Notes: generated by a model from the sequence alone, not told the origin. A DNA stretch of 34,666 bases from Clostridia bacterium (GCA_017626135.1 JAGAJI010000017.1:1-34666), one strand, 5' to 3'; shown: positions 23,618-33,201, counted from the first letter of the stretch. Made by a program: numbers and translations.

Positions 23618-24308
23618 AATGTACTCCTTTTGATATTTCTATATCCTTTATTTTTTTCCATTGATCGAGCAACGCCCTCGCGGCGTTCTGCTCTGCCTGC
23701 TTTTTGCTTCCCCCTTCCCCACGGGCGGTAACACCCATGGCGGAAACGGTCGTATAAAAGGTGGGCGCGTTGTCCTTGCCCGTCTTTTCCGTCCGATATA
23801 CGGGCGGTTCTATCCCTCTTTGCTGTAAATATTCCTGCACGGCGCCCTTGTAGTTGGCGGAATGCAACTCCCGTTCCAACCCTCCGAACGCGAGAATGAA
23901 GGTCTTTGCAACCTCGTAGCCCCCGTCGAGATAGAGGGCGGCGACCACCGTTTCAAACAGGCTGGACACCGTCTTTTTGCCGACGTTCGCGCTGCTCCCC
24001 ACGACGAGGAGATACTCTTCGAGCCCCGCCGCGCGCACCGCGTCGTCCAACGCCTCTTCGCATACGTATTTCTGCCGCTCGCGAGTGAGCTGTCCTTCCT
24101 GCGCCTGCATATTCCGTTCATACTGCCATTCGGTCACGACGAGCTGTAACACGGAATCCCCCAAATACTCCATTCTCTCGTTATCCTCGCCGCCGAAGGC
24201 GTGGGCGTAGGTGGAGTGGGTGAACGCCTGTTTCAAAAGCTTTCTGTCCCGAAACCGATAGCCGATTTTTTTCTCTATTTCCGCGTAGGGAAATTCCCGT
24301 TCGTTCAT
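23583..24308 (-). CDS. rnc: Ribonuclease III
   Basis: This protein of 241 residues cleaves double-stranded RNA, including rRNA precursors. The catalytic signature NERMEYLGDSVL lies at residues 43-54; the second acidic site is in FETVVAALYLDGG. A double-stranded-RNA-binding domain follows (YKGAVQEYLQQ to GGSKKQAEQNAARALL). The start ATG overlaps the plsX stop as ATGA. The C-terminus continues 35 bp into smc and includes a tail beyond the dsRBD (IEISKGVHFESE) that carries the smc RBS. acpP, often between plsX and rnc, is absent. Confidence 0.97.
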   Translation of the reverse strand: MNEREFPYAEIEKKIGYRFRDRKLLKQAFTHSTYAHAFGGEDNERMEYLGDSVLQLVVTEWQYERNMQAQEGQLTRERQKYVCEEALDDAVRAAGLEEYLLVVGSSANVGKKTVSSLFETVVAALYLDGGYEVAKTFILAFGGLERELHSANYKGAVQEYLQQRGIEPPVYRTEKTGKDNAPTFYTTVSAMGVTARGEGGSKKQAEQNAARALLDQWKKIKDIEISKGVHFESERNTTPRI

Positions 24309-25357
24309 TCTGCCTGTCCTGCGGCGGCTGCGCTCGCCTCCTGAATGGCGGTCAGATCCACACTGTCGATCATCTCTTTGATCTTCGCCGTCATGTTGCC
24401 GCGTACCGCGCCCGACGCCTGTGCGATCGCCGCCGAGAACGCGCGCGCCTTGGAGTTGCCGTGCCCCTTGACCACCGCTTTGTTGAGCCCCAAGAAGATC
24501 GCGCCGCCGACCCCTTCGTAGTCCATGCTGCTTTTGATTCCCTTGATGACGCCGCCCGACATCAAGCCGCAGAGCATTCTCCAAGGATTGCGCTTAAATT
24601 CCTTTTTCATAATCCCGGAAATCGCCTTCGCACAGCCTTCGATGCCCTTCATGGTCAAATTCCCCGTGAACCCGTCCGCCACCATGACGTCCACGTCACC
24701 GTACATGATATCTCTGCCTTCGCGATTCCCCACGTAGTTGATGCAGTCCACCTGCTTTAAGAGCGCGTTCACTTCCTGATGCAAGGGCAAGCCCTTGTGG
24801 TCTTCCGTCCCGTTGTTGAGAAGTCCGACGCGGGGGGACTCAATCCCGTACACCGTCTGCGCGTACGCCGACGCCATCAGCCCGAAATGAACGAGGTTGA
24901 TAGGCTTACATTCGAGGTTTGCGCCGCAGTCGCAAAGGCAGGTCACCTTGCCTTCGTGGTTGGGGATCATGGAGCAGAGCGCAGGACGGGAAACCCCTTT
25001 GAGTCTGCCCAAAATGAGCACGCTCGCCGCGAGCACCGCTCCCGTCGAACCCGAGGAAACGAGTCCGTCCGCCTTGCCCTCTTTGAGCAGACGGAACGCC
25101 ACGACGGTGGAAGAATCTTTTTTAGTCTTTACCGCGCGGGTGGGTACGTCGTTCATGTCGATAACTTCCGTCGTATGTACGATCTCCAAACGGGTGGGGT
25201 CGTACTTGCAATCGGCAAGCACCGCTTTAATCTGCGGTTCGTCACCGCAGAGAATGAGGTACAAATCCTTCTCCTTATTGAGCGCGTCCACCGCACCGAG
25301 CACTTGCTGTTTGGGTGCGTAATCGCCGCCCATCGCGTCTATGGCAATTTTAATCAT
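24305..25357 (-). CDS. plsX: Phosphate acyltransferase PlsX
   Basis: This protein of 350 residues makes acyl-phosphate from acyl-ACP, the first step of glycerolipid synthesis in most Gram-positives, at the inner face of the membrane. It begins IKIAIDAMGGDYAP, the family signature; SSGSTGAVLAA, GLLNNGTEDHKG, DVMVADGFTGN and the GGAIFLGLNKAVVKGHGNSKARAF segment follow. An alanine-rich tail of about ten residues is extra. The start follows AGGAG. It is 27 nt after asnS and overlaps rnc. The usual partner fapR is absent. Confidence 0.97.
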   Translation of the reverse strand: MIKIAIDAMGGDYAPKQQVLGAVDALNKEKDLYLILCGDEPQIKAVLADCKYDPTRLEIVHTTEVIDMNDVPTRAVKTKKDSSTVVAFRLLKEGKADGLVSSGSTGAVLAASVLILGRLKGVSRPALCSMIPNHEGKVTCLCDCGANLECKPINLVHFGLMASAYAQTVYGIESPRVGLLNNGTEDHKGLPLHQEVNALLKQVDCINYVGNREGRDIMYGDVDVMVADGFTGNLTMKGIEGCAKAISGIMKKEFKRNPWRMLCGLMSGGVIKGIKSSMDYEGVGGAIFLGLNKAVVKGHGNSKARAFSAAIAQASGAVRGNMTAKIKEMIDSVDLTAIQEASAAAAGQAE

Positions 25358-25384
25358 ACTTTCTTTCTCCTAAACCGTCGCCGA

Positions 25385-26779
25385 TTAATATTTCAAATCC
25401 CCGAACGTTCTGGGATAGGGCAATACGTCGCGAATGTTGGAAATGCCCGTCAGGTACATGATCATGCGCTCGAAGCCCATGCCGAAACCCGCGTGCGTCG
25501 TGCCGCCGTAACGGCGCAAATCGAGGTACCAAGAGTAATCCGCAGGATTCATGCCGAGCTCGTGGATGCGGTTGACGAGCTTGTCGTAATCGTCCTCACG
25601 CTGGCTGCCGCCGCACAGCTCCCCGATGCCGGGCACGAGCAGATCCGCCGCCGCCACCGTCTTGCCGTCGGGGTTCTGTTTCATATAGAACGCCTTGATT
25701 TCCTTGGGGTAATCGGTGAGGAAGACGGGCTTTTTGTACACCTGTTCGGTGAGGAATTTCTCGTGTTCGCTCTGCAAATCCTTCCCCCAGAAAATGTTTT
25801 TGTCGTCGAACTTGTCGGCGTTCTGTTTCAAAATTTCAATCGCCTCGGTGTAAGTCAAACGCACGAAAGCGTTTTCGGAAACGTTCTTCAAGCGTTCGAG
25901 CAAGCCCTTGTCCACGAACTGGTTGAGGAAGTTGAGCTCGTCCTTACACGTTTCGGACACGTAGTCGATGATGTACTTGACCATCGCCTCCTGCACGTCC
26001 ATATCCCCTGCCAAATCGCAGAACGCCATTTCGGGTTCGATCATCCAAAACTCCGCCGCATGGCGCGCCGTGTTGGAATGTTCCGCACGGAAGGTGGGGC
26101 CGAAGGTGTACACGTTGCCGAACGCCATCGCGTACGTCTCCGCGCTGAGCTGCCCCGACACCGTCAGCGAGGTCTTGACCCCGAAGAAGTCGTCCTTGTA
26201 ATCGACGGGCTTGCCGCTCTTCGCCACCTCGTCCAAATCCAAGGTCGTCACCTGAAACATCGCGCCCGCGCCTTCGCAATCGCTCCCCGTCAAAATGGGG
26301 GTATGCACGTAGACGAACCCTCTGTCGTTGAAAAATTTATGCACGGCGATCGCCGCTTCGCTGCGGATGCGGAACGCCGCGCCGAAGAGGTTGGTACGGG
26401 GACGCAGGTAGGCAATCTCACGCAAAAATTCCACCGAGTGGCGCTTTTTCTGCAAGGGATAGTCGGGGGTGGATTCCCCCTCGACTGCAATCTCCGTCGC
26501 CTTGATTTCATAGGGCTGTTTGTTTTCGGGGGTCACCACCACCCTGCCCTTCACGATGAGGGCGCAACCCACGTTTTCTTTCGCAATCTCGTCGTAATTG
26601 TCAAGGGTCGCTCTTTCAAACACGATCTGCGTGTTCTTGAAACAGCTCCCGTCGTTGAGCTCGATAAACCCGAACGCCTTGGAATCGCGAATGGTCTTCG
26701 CCCAACCTGCCACCGTCACGCTCTTGCCGTCGTAATCGGCGTAGCTTGCGTTTAATTCTCTCAGATAAGTTCTTTCCAT
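25385..26779 (-). CDS. asnS: Asparaginyl-tRNA synthetase
   Basis: This class II synthetase of 464 residues has an N-terminal OB-fold anticodon-binding domain ([24 protein letters not shown]) and the AsnRS-type insertion. Motif 2 is [24 protein letters not shown]; motif 3 is [15 protein letters not shown], followed by [11 protein letters not shown]. AsnRS rather than AspRS is supported by these motifs and the length. I chose the ATG at 26779, after AAGGCGG; the longer frame would run upstream over the promoter region. It heads the long operon from its own promoter. Confidence 0.97.
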   Translation of the reverse strand: MERTYLRELNASYADYDGKSVTVAGWAKTIRDSKAFGFIELNDGSCFKNTQIVFERATLDNYDEIAKENVGCALIVKGRVVVTPENKQPYEIKATEIAVEGESTPDYPLQKKRHSVEFLREIAYLRPRTNLFGAAFRIRSEAAIAVHKFFNDRGFVYVHTPILTGSDCEGAGAMFQVTTLDLDEVAKSGKPVDYKDDFFGVKTSLTVSGQLSAETYAMAFGNVYTFGPTFRAEHSNTARHAAEFWMIEPEMAFCDLAGDMDVQEAMVKYIIDYVSETCKDELNFLNQFVDKGLLERLKNVSENAFVRLTYTEAIEILKQNADKFDDKNIFWGKDLQSEHEKFLTEQVYKKPVFLTDYPKEIKAFYMKQNPDGKTVAAADLLVPGIGELCGGSQREDDYDKLVNRIHELGMNPADYSWYLDLRRYGGTTHAGFGMGFERMIMYLTGISNIRDVLPYPRTFGDLKY

Positions 26780-26852
26780 AGTAACCGCCTTTTGCCGCAA
26801 ACGAGGAGACTTTCCGCCCCTCGCGCGACCTAATATATACTTATACTCGATT

Positions 26853-26881
26853 ATTATAGCAGATTTTTCAAAAAAAGACAA
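26853..26881 (-). promoter_or_regulatory. Sigma-A promoter of the asnS operon
   Basis: On the minus strand: TTGTCT (26881-26876), 17-nt spacer with TG before the -10, TATAAT (26858-26853). It is almost identical in layout to the recF promoter. The leader is about 70 nt and no T-box is visible. Confidence 0.82.
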
Positions 26882-26895
26882 GCGTTCAAAGGCGA

Positions 26896-27696
26896 TTAAT
26901 TCGTCGATTTGTCAACTTTTTTCAGGATAATCCCCTGAATCGGTCGATATTCGTCCGTTCGGATCCTCTTTCGGGAGAGCAGGGCGTTCCCCTTGTATCG
27001 TTCGAGGTACGCCTCGCTCCTGATCCCCCGTTTCTCCTTGCGCAAAACACCCTCCTCGTCCCCCTCCTTGACGATGGGCGTAGGCGGCGGCACTTCCGCC
27101 ACGATTTTGGAAATAATCTCGTACCTGTACCCCTCGTTTTTGCCGTAGAAGGCGGCGCAGATCCCGTTTTTGAACGCCGTGACGGAGAGGTAGACGGGGT
27201 AAGCGTGGGGATTGAAAAGCCGCAGATCCGAACTCGTGGAGACCATGGCGTCCCGAGAGGGTTCCACGTACCCCACCTGCAGGGAATGGGGATGGTATTC
27301 GAGCACGGTCAAACCACTTTTGAGCGCCGCGTTGTAGAGGGTGGTACTCACCTGACACACACCCCCGCCAACGCCGAGCACGTACTCCCCCTTGACGATG
27401 ATCTTCGCCTCCCGAAAGCCCGACTCCCTCGTACGTTTCCCCACCGTCTGATTGAAGGAAAACTCTCCGTACGGTTGGACGGCGATGCCGTCCACGAGGG
27501 CGGCGGCAATGGCGATGTTCGTGCACCTGCCCTTGTCGTTTTCGCTGAAATAGGTCGTATACGACGCGATTTTTTCCCAACCGTAGGGATTGCTTGCCCA
27601 CGCTTTTACGCAGGGGAGCTTCCCACCCCAAACACAAAGAAAACAGGCGCCCGCAAGCGCGAGCGCCGTTATTTTTTTGAGCAAACAATTCCGCAT
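26896..27696 (-). CDS. VanW-family secreted protein
   Basis: This 266-residue protein carries a VanW domain ([20 protein letters not shown] to about YFS-independent [14 protein letters not shown]) with the characteristic [16 protein letters not shown] and [13 protein letters not shown] motifs. A signal peptide (basic MRNCLLKK, then a hydrophobic core ending near CVWGGK) precedes it. VanW proteins are associated with the cell wall in Gram-positives; the domain's reaction is unsettled. I chose the ATG at 27696, preceded by GGGTGGAG, because it starts the signal peptide. The first ATG of the frame (27765) lies inside motif B copy 6 and lacks an RBS. A Lys/Arg-rich tail ends the protein. Confidence 0.88.
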   Translation of the reverse strand: MRNCLLKKITALALAGACFLCVWGGKLPCVKAWASNPYGWEKIASYTTYFSENDKGRCTNIAIAAALVDGIAVQPYGEFSFNQTVGKRTRESGFREAKIIVKGEYVLGVGGGVCQVSTTLYNAALKSGLTVLEYHPHSLQVGYVEPSRDAMVSTSSDLRLFNPHAYPVYLSVTAFKNGICAAFYGKNEGYRYEIISKIVAEVPPPTPIVKEGDEEGVLRKEKRGIRSEAYLERYKGNALLSRKRIRTDEYRPIQGIILKKVDKSTN

Positions 27697-27751
27697 AACT
27701 CCACCCCGCACTATGTACCGCCCCGACGGACGAGGCTCCCCATGTTTTGCG

Positions 27752-27775
27752 CTCAACGCATACATGGTATGCCCT
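27752..27775 (-). repeat. Intergenic motif B, copy 6 (HAD-vanW gap)
   Basis: The minus strand reads AGGGCATACCATGTATGCGT then TGAG. This copy contains a perfect 6-bp inverted repeat GCATAC-atg-GTATGC (27758-27772). Its ATG is in frame with vanW but has no Shine-Dalgarno. Confidence 0.72.
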
Positions 27776-27800
27776 AATAGCGTGTGTGAAAGGATAAAAC

Positions 27801-28658
27801 TTATTCGCGTTTGATATTTTTCGATTCCTTGGCACGCTGTTGTTTTTGCGTGAGTTGGAGCTTATGCGTGATGTACATATTCTGAATGACGAGCTTGACG
27901 ATGCCGTCCAGATCGCTCCCTTCCTGATAGTCGGCGTTGCAGATGTAGTTGACGCGATTGTCCAAAAGCAGGGGCACGACTTTGTCCTTTTTGCCCTTGG
28001 GATAGAGGGCGATGGAAACGCCGCCGTACTTTTTGATCACCGTCATGCAGGGAACGTCGGTGATCCCGTCGCCGATATAGATCATGTTCTGATAGGGCAC
28101 GATGCGCTCGCTCATTTTGTCGTTGATCTTCTTGGTGTCCGTCTCGTCGTATTCCCCCTTGGAAACGCGGAAGATATACTGCGTCTTTTGGGTGTAGTTG
28201 ATGGCGATCTTGGGCCACAGAGCGCGCCCGTTCTCGTCGAAATAATACTGACAGGCGAAGATCTTTTTGAACTCGTCCTTGATGTCCGAGCCGTCGATGA
28301 TGTCCTTCAAACCGCTGGAAATGATGTAGTGCTCGATATTGACGCCGAGGGACTCGCCGTACTGATTGATACGCGAGAACCAGTTTTTCACGCCCTTATA
28401 AAAGACGACGTTCTTCCCCATGGAATGCAGGTACTCCTGCGTGAAGGGAATCCCCTTTTGCTCGCATTTGTACTTCATGTAGTACATATACCCCAAAATG
28501 CCTTCCATGTAATTCTTTTTGGAAAATTGATCGGTCTCCTTCCAGAACTCCTCCTCGGACATATTGAGGTTGGGAATGAAGGTGTAGTTTTGCATATCCT
28601 GATCGCAGAGCGTCTTATCGAAGTCGTACATCAAGGCAATCGTCGGTTTCTTTTTCAT
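27801..28658 (-). CDS. HAD-superfamily haloacid dehalogenase-like phosphatase
   Basis: This protein of 285 residues has the four HAD motifs: motif I YDFDKTLC with nucleophile Asp12 and Asp14, motif II ISSG, motif III Lys near PKIAINYTQKTQ, and motif IV GDGITDVPCM. A helical cap (residues about 30-95) lies between I and II. The DxDxT-type nucleophile suggests a phosphohydrolase or phosphoserine-phosphatase-like enzyme; the substrate is unknown. The start follows AAAGGGG. It sits between recF (80-nt gap, holding a motif A copy) and vanW, without a functional link I can see. Confidence 0.88.
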   Translation of the reverse strand: MKKKPTIALMYDFDKTLCDQDMQNYTFIPNLNMSEEEFWKETDQFSKKNYMEGILGYMYYMKYKCEQKGIPFTQEYLHSMGKNVVFYKGVKNWFSRINQYGESLGVNIEHYIISSGLKDIIDGSDIKDEFKKIFACQYYFDENGRALWPKIAINYTQKTQYIFRVSKGEYDETDTKKINDKMSERIVPYQNMIYIGDGITDVPCMTVIKKYGGVSIALYPKGKKDKVVPLLLDNRVNYICNADYQEGSDLDGIVKLVIQNMYITHKLQLTQKQQRAKESKNIKRE

Positions 28659-28738
28659 AAATATTCCCCTTTGTTATCGTTCTCCCGTTTGGTATCTCGA
28701 AACGAAGTCGGCGTTCAACGCATACCTGCCCCCCTCGT

Positions 28739-29824
28739 TTACCCTTTTATCCGCCCGTTTTCAATGCGAATCTTGTTGCACTCCGTCCCGTATAAAACCC
28801 GTTCGGTGTGCGTGCAGGTCAGCACCGTTTGCAGCTCGGAAATACATTTGAGCAGTTTCTTCCTTCTCGGCAGGTCGAGCTCGCTCATCACGTCGTCCAA
28901 AACGAGAATGGGCGATTCCCCCGACAGGGCTTTGAAAATCTGCACTTCGGAGAGTTTCAACGCAAGCGCCGCCGTACGGGTTTGCCCCTGTGAGGCGTAC
29001 GCCTTAGCGTCGACGCCGCCGATCGTCACTTCCAAATCGTCCCTATGCGGCCCCACCGTGGTAAAGCCCAGACGCAAGTCCTTTTCGTAGTTGTTTTCCA
29101 ACCTCGTCAACAGCTTTTTGGATATCTCGCTCTCCTCTCCCTCATAGACGCGGTCGGGCTTGATGACGAGTTCCTCCCCCCCGTCCGTCAGAAAGGCGTG
29201 ATACTCCTTGGCGTAGGGCGCGAGCTTTTCCACGAACTCCGCCCGTTTCTTGACGATGATCGCCGCGTATTTGCACAGCTGTTCGTCCCACACGGGCAGG
29301 GTATCGAGCACCAGATCCACGTCCCGATTTTTCAGGAGCGTATTGCGCTGATCGAGGATCTTATTGTACCGCAACAGGGCGGTATAGTAGGCGGGCGAGG
29401 TTTGGGAAATGGAAATGTTCATAAACCGCCGCCGCTCGTCGGGCCCGTCCTGAATGAGCCGCAGCTCACCCGGGGAGAAGAATACGCTGTTGATATGTCC
29501 CATCAGGTCGGCGTTTTTATGAATTTTACTGCCGTTGACGCGGATTTCCCGTTTATTTTCGTAAATATCCGCCTCGATCGTCACTCTCCCGTAGCGATTT
29601 TCCGCTTCGGCGACGATATTCGCGCACTCCGCGCCCATGCGAATGAGCTGTTTGTCGTGCCGAATCCGCAGGGACGTACCCGTACAGAGGTAAAAGACAG
29701 CCTCGGCGCAGTTGGTTTTCCCCTGCCCGTTTTTACCGAACAGGATGTTCAATCCGTCCGAAAATTCGAAATTTTCCCGTTCGTAATTTCTGAAATTTTG
29801 AAGAAATAATTTTTTTATTTTCAT
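28739..29824 (-). CDS. recF: DNA replication and repair protein RecF
   Basis: This protein of 361 residues is an SMC-like ATPase that loads RecA at gaps. The Walker A GKNGQGKT is at residues 30-37. The signature region is YASQGQTRTAALALKLSEVQIF, the Walker B PILVLDDVMSELD. I start at the ATG at 29824 because the conserved MKIKKLFLQNFRNY begins there; the nearby GAGG is only 3 nt away, which is short. Unlike the standard dnaA-dnaN-recF-gyrB order, recF here diverges from dnaA; dnaN and gyrB are absent. The TAA stop is followed directly by a copy of motif A. Confidence 0.96.
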   Translation of the reverse strand: MKIKKLFLQNFRNYERENFEFSDGLNILFGKNGQGKTNCAEAVFYLCTGTSLRIRHDKQLIRMGAECANIVAEAENRYGRVTIEADIYENKREIRVNGSKIHKNADLMGHINSVFFSPGELRLIQDGPDERRRFMNISISQTSPAYYTALLRYNKILDQRNTLLKNRDVDLVLDTLPVWDEQLCKYAAIIVKKRAEFVEKLAPYAKEYHAFLTDGGEELVIKPDRVYEGEESEISKKLLTRLENNYEKDLRLGFTTVGPHRDDLEVTIGGVDAKAYASQGQTRTAALALKLSEVQIFKALSGESPILVLDDVMSELDLPRRKKLLKCISELQTVLTCTHTERVLYGTECNKIRIENGRIKG

Positions 29825-29875
29825 AAACCTCAAAAAAACCTGCTGAAATCGCTTTCTTTTCCTCGAAATTTGTAT

Positions 29876-29908
29876 TATAATTATAGCAAATAATTTTCAA
29901 AAAGACAA
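29876..29908. promoter_or_regulatory. Divergent recF/dnaA promoter region with a symmetric -10
   Basis: Minus strand, for recF: TTGTCT (29908-29903), 17-nt spacer, TATAAT (29885-29880). Plus strand, for dnaA: TATAAT (29876-29881), with a poor -35 (TTTCTT, 29853-29858). The two -10 elements overlap as the palindrome TATAATTATA (29876-29885), a layout known for bidirectional promoters. recF transcription is well supported; dnaA from the same element is inference. Confidence 0.65.
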
Positions 29909-29943
29909 GTACTTTTATTGAATTTACTGAAAAGGGAACAAAA

Positions 29944-31278
29944 ATGGCAGAACTTTCTCAACTTCAATTCATCTGGAAGCAGGTCAGCGAGCGTATCCAA
30001 AACCTCGTTTCCCCCATTTCCTACAACACCTATATCAAAACGTTGGAGCCCGTCGACATTATGGGCAGGGTTCTCGTGCTCAAAGCGGAGACCCCCTTGG
30101 GCGCCAACACCATCATGAAAAAGCACGCGGAGAAAATCCGCGACGCGATGGCCAAATGTGATTTGGGCGTAAAGGATTTCCGACTCGTCGTGGACGGCAG
30201 CGAAGAATTTTCCTTGGATCAGGAGGACGACTCCCTCGACGCCTTCCAGTCCGCGCCCATCAACAAGCAGTTCACGTTCGACTCCTTCGTCGCAGGCGCA
30301 GGGAGCAAATTCGTGTACGCGGCGGCGCAGGCGGTTGCAGAAGCCCCGGGCGAAACCTTCAACCCCCTCTTCATCTACGGGGAGTCGGGCTTGGGCAAAA
30401 CCCACCTCATGCACGCCATCGCCAACCAAATCGCACGCACGCACCCCGAAAAGAAAGTGCTCTATACCACTTGCGAGAACTTCCTCAACGAGTTTATCGA
30501 CTCCATCGCGCAAAAGAGCAGCGCGCGGTTCCGTTCCCACTACCGCAACGTGGACGTGCTCATGATCGACGACGTGCAATTCCTCAAAAACAAGACGCAG
30601 GTACAGGAAGAATTCTTCCACACCTTCAACGAGCTGTCGGCGCAGAACAAGCAAATCGTTTTAACGTCCGACCGTCCGCCCAAGGAAATCGCGACGCTCG
30701 AGGAGCGTTTGAGAACGCGTTTCGAAGGGGGCTTGATCGCGGACGTGCAACCCCCCGATCCCGAAACCAAAATCGCCATTCTCAAAAAGAAGGCGAGCGA
30801 TAAGAAATATATCATCGCGGACGACGTGCTTGAATTTTTGGCGCAGGACTCCGGGCACGACGTCAGAACGCTGGAAGGACGGCTCACCAAGGTCATTTTC
30901 GCCAGCAAGCTCCACGAAGAGCCCATCACTTTGGAGCTTGCCAAGAAGGCGCTCAACGAGTCCGTCAACGAGAGCGAGGAACAAGAGGACGTCACGGCGG
31001 AAAGCATTATTTCGGCGGTTTGCAACTACTTCAAGCAGAGCAAAGCCGACCTCATCGGCAAGGGCAAGAAAGCCGACCTCGTCAAGGCACGCCAAATCTG
31101 CGCCTACCTGCTTTGCGAAATGCTCTCCCTCCCCCTCGTCGCCGTCGGGAACGTCTTAGGCGGTCGCGACCACACGACGATTATGTACGCAAGGGACAAG
31201 ATGGAAAAACTCGCCTCCCTCAACGACAAGATCGCCAAGGAGATCGACGATATCAAGAATATCGTTTTGAAACAATAA
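29944..31278 (+). CDS. dnaA: Chromosomal replication initiator DnaA
   Basis: This protein of 444 residues has all four domains. Domain I is short (LSQLQFIWKQVSERI), domain II a variable acidic linker, and domain III an AAA+ core with Walker A GESGLGKT (146-153) and Walker B DVLMIDDVQFL. Domain IV ends with the DNA-binding GGRDHTTIMYARDKM. It opens the origin by binding DnaA boxes. The start follows AAGGGA. Here it diverges from recF, and mnmG, not dnaN, follows 42 nt downstream. I see no cluster of DnaA boxes in the flanking gaps, so the origin is not evident at this gene. Confidence 0.98.
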   Translation: MAELSQLQFIWKQVSERIQNLVSPISYNTYIKTLEPVDIMGRVLVLKAETPLGANTIMKKHAEKIRDAMAKCDLGVKDFRLVVDGSEEFSLDQEDDSLDAFQSAPINKQFTFDSFVAGAGSKFVYAAAQAVAEAPGETFNPLFIYGESGLGKTHLMHAIANQIARTHPEKKVLYTTCENFLNEFIDSIAQKSSARFRSHYRNVDVLMIDDVQFLKNKTQVQEEFFHTFNELSAQNKQIVLTSDRPPKEIATLEERLRTRFEGGLIADVQPPDPETKIAILKKKASDKKYIIADDVLEFLAQDSGHDVRTLEGRLTKVIFASKLHEEPITLELAKKALNESVNESEEQEDVTAESIISAVCNYFKQSKADLIGKGKKADLVKARQICAYLLCEMLSLPLVAVGNVLGGRDHTTIMYARDKMEKLASLNDKIAKEIDDIKNIVLKQ

Positions 31279-31286
31279 CCGTGGAT

Positions 31287-31302
31287 TGCGCCGCTCGGCG
31301 CA
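31287..31302 (+). repeat. Micro-hairpin in the dnaA-mnmG gap
   Basis: TGCGCCG-ct-CGGCGCA is a perfect 7-bp palindrome with a 2-nt centre, 9 nt after the dnaA stop. attcatttt follows, so it might act as a weak attenuator before mnmG. It resembles the tatD-side hairpins in size. Confidence 0.5.
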
Positions 31303-31320
31303 TTCATTTTGTAAGAAATT

Positions 31321-33201
31321 ATGACTATGACGAACAAACGCGAATTTATTGAATACGAGGCAGACGCAGTCGTCGTCGGAGCGGGCCACGCAGGTTGCGA
31401 GGCGGCGCTCGCTTTGGCGCGCACGGGCATCAAGACCGCCCTGCTCACCTTAAACCTCGACAGCATCGCCTTTCTCCCCTGCAACCCCTCCATCGGGGGC
31501 ACCGCGAAGGGGCATCTGGTACGTGAAATCGACGCGCTCGGCGGTGAAATGGGGATCGTGGCGGACGACACCGCCCTGCAAATCCGTATGCTCAACGTCG
31601 GCAAGGGCGCGGCGGTACAGTCCCTGCGCGCGCAGTCGGACAAGAACGCCTACCATCGGGTGATGAAACAAACGCTCGAACGCACCGAAAATCTTCGCAT
31701 CATTCAGGCGGAGGCGACGGAAATCCTCACCGAAAACGGCAAATGCGCGGGGGTGAAGACGCAGTACGGCGGCGTCATTCCCTGCAAGGCGGTCGTGCTC
31801 TGCACGGGGGTATACCTCAACGGCGAAACGATCACGGGGCACGTCGTGCAAAAGTCGGGTCCCAACGGATTTGCGCCCGCCAACCATTTGACGGACAGTC
31901 TTATAAAACTCGGGTTCAACGTCCGTCGGTTCAAGACGGGTACGCCTGCCCGTGTGGATAGGCGCACGGTGGATTTCTCCAAATGCGAAGTGCAAAACGG
32001 GGATACGGATATCTATCCCTTCTCCTTCCTGCACGATACGCCTCCCGAGAACAAGATGCCCTGCTATCTCACCTACACCAACCCCACCACCCACAAAATC
32101 ATCACGGACAACCTCGACCGTTCCCCCCTCTACGACGGAACCATTCTCTCGACGGGGCCGAGGTATTGTCCCTCGATCGAGACCAAAGTCGTCCGTTTCA
32201 AAGACAAGGAACGCCACCAAATTTTCATCGAGCCCGAAGGCGCGGACACCTACGAAATGTACGTACAGGGTATGTCCACGTCCATGCCCCACGACGTGCA
32301 AAAACAAATGTACGCCTCCGTCGCAGGCTTGGAACACGCCGATATCATGCGCTACGGGTACGCCATCGAATACGATTGTATCGACACCCTCGACGTGTTG
32401 CCCACTTTGGAATTTAAGAAGGTGGAAGGGGTGTACACGGCAGGGCAAATCAACGGCACGAGCGGCTACGAGGAAGCGGCGGCACAGGGATTGATGGCGG
32501 GCTTGAACGCCTCCCTCAAACTCCGCGGACTCCCCCCCTTCGTCCTGCGTCGCGACGAGGCGTATATCGGCGTGCTCATCGACGACTTGGTGACCAAGGG
32601 CACGGACGAACCCTACCGCATGATGACTTCGCGCGCCGAACACCGCATTTGCCTCAGACAGGACAACGCCGATTTCCGTCTCACCGAAAAGGGCAGGGAA
32701 GTCGGGCTCGTCAGCGAAGAGCGGTATCAACGATACTTGGCGCGCAAGGAAAAATACGAGACGCTGTTGGCGGCTCTGCAAACGCGAGTCCCCCAAAAGG
32801 AAGCGACGCCGTTCTTGGCAAAATACGGATACAGCGAGCCCACGGGCGGCGTTTCCTACGCCGATATGATCAAGCGCTCGATCCCCTTAAAAGATATTAT
32901 GCGCGAGTACCACGTCTTTGATGAGTACGCAAAAGACGTGTTAGAGACGGCGGAAATCACCGTCAAATACGAAGGGTACTTAAAGCAGGGCGCGGAGCTC
33001 ATTGAAAAGGCGAAACGCCTTGAAGACAAGCTTTTGCCCGAGGACGTGGATTACACGGAAATCAAGGGCTTGCGCCTCGAAGCGCAGGAAAAGCTCAACC
33101 GCATTCGTCCCTTGAACTTGGGACAAGCGGGCAGAATCTCGGGGGTCAACCCCGCCGATATCTCCGTGCTCATGGTGTGGTTGGCAACGCGCAACGGCTA
33201 A
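31321..33201 (+). CDS. mnmG: tRNA uridine 5-carboxymethylaminomethyl modification enzyme MnmG (GidA)
   Basis: This protein of 626 residues is the FAD enzyme that works with MnmE to modify the wobble uridine of tRNAs. The N-terminal FAD fold is [18 protein letters not shown] (about residues 18-35), followed by [22 protein letters not shown]. The family motifs [13 protein letters not shown] and [16 protein letters not shown] are present, with the C-terminal helical domain for MnmE and tRNA ([29 protein letters not shown]-like end [21 protein letters not shown]). The Shine-Dalgarno is weak (TAAGAAATT). The gene is next to dnaA, not near rsmG or mnmE as in many genomes. It ends in a strong bidirectional terminator. 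Confidence 0.97.
   Translation: MTMTNKREFIEYEADAVVVGAGHAGCEAALALARTGIKTALLTLNLDSIAFLPCNPSIGGTAKGHLVREIDALGGEMGIVADDTALQIRMLNVGKGAAVQSLRAQSDKNAYHRVMKQTLERTENLRIIQAEATEILTENGKCAGVKTQYGGVIPCKAVVLCTGVYLNGETITGHVVQKSGPNGFAPANHLTDSLIKLGFNVRRFKTGTPARVDRRTVDFSKCEVQNGDTDIYPFSFLHDTPPENKMPCYLTYTNPTTHKIITDNLDRSPLYDGTILSTGPRYCPSIETKVVRFKDKERHQIFIEPEGADTYEMYVQGMSTSMPHDVQKQMYASVAGLEHADIMRYGYAIEYDCIDTLDVLPTLEFKKVEGVYTAGQINGTSGYEEAAAQGLMAGLNASLKLRGLPPFVLRRDEAYIGVLIDDLVTKGTDEPYRMMTSRAEHRICLRQDNADFRLTEKGREVGLVSEERYQRYLARKEKYETLLAALQTRVPQKEATPFLAKYGYSEPTGGVSYADMIKRSIPLKDIMREYHVFDEYAKDVLETAEITVKYEGYLKQGAELIEKAKRLEDKLLPEDVDYTEIKGLRLEAQEKLNRIRPLNLGQAGRISGVNPADISVLMVWLATRNG

Noticed and set aside
27697-27765. An N-terminal extension of the VanW protein starting at the ATG in motif B
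   Set aside because: It has no Shine-Dalgarno and would bury the signal peptide; GGGTGGAG places the start at 27696.
3402-27775. Motif B as integron attC sites, because GTTGAGT and ACTCAAC fit the core pattern
   Set aside because: The genes between copies are core genes in conserved order, there is no integrase, and the paired R/L boxes of attC are missing.
29834-29943. Origin of replication beside dnaA
   Set aside because: No cluster of TTATCCACA-like boxes was seen in the recF-dnaA or dnaA-mnmG gaps; being next to dnaA alone is not enough.
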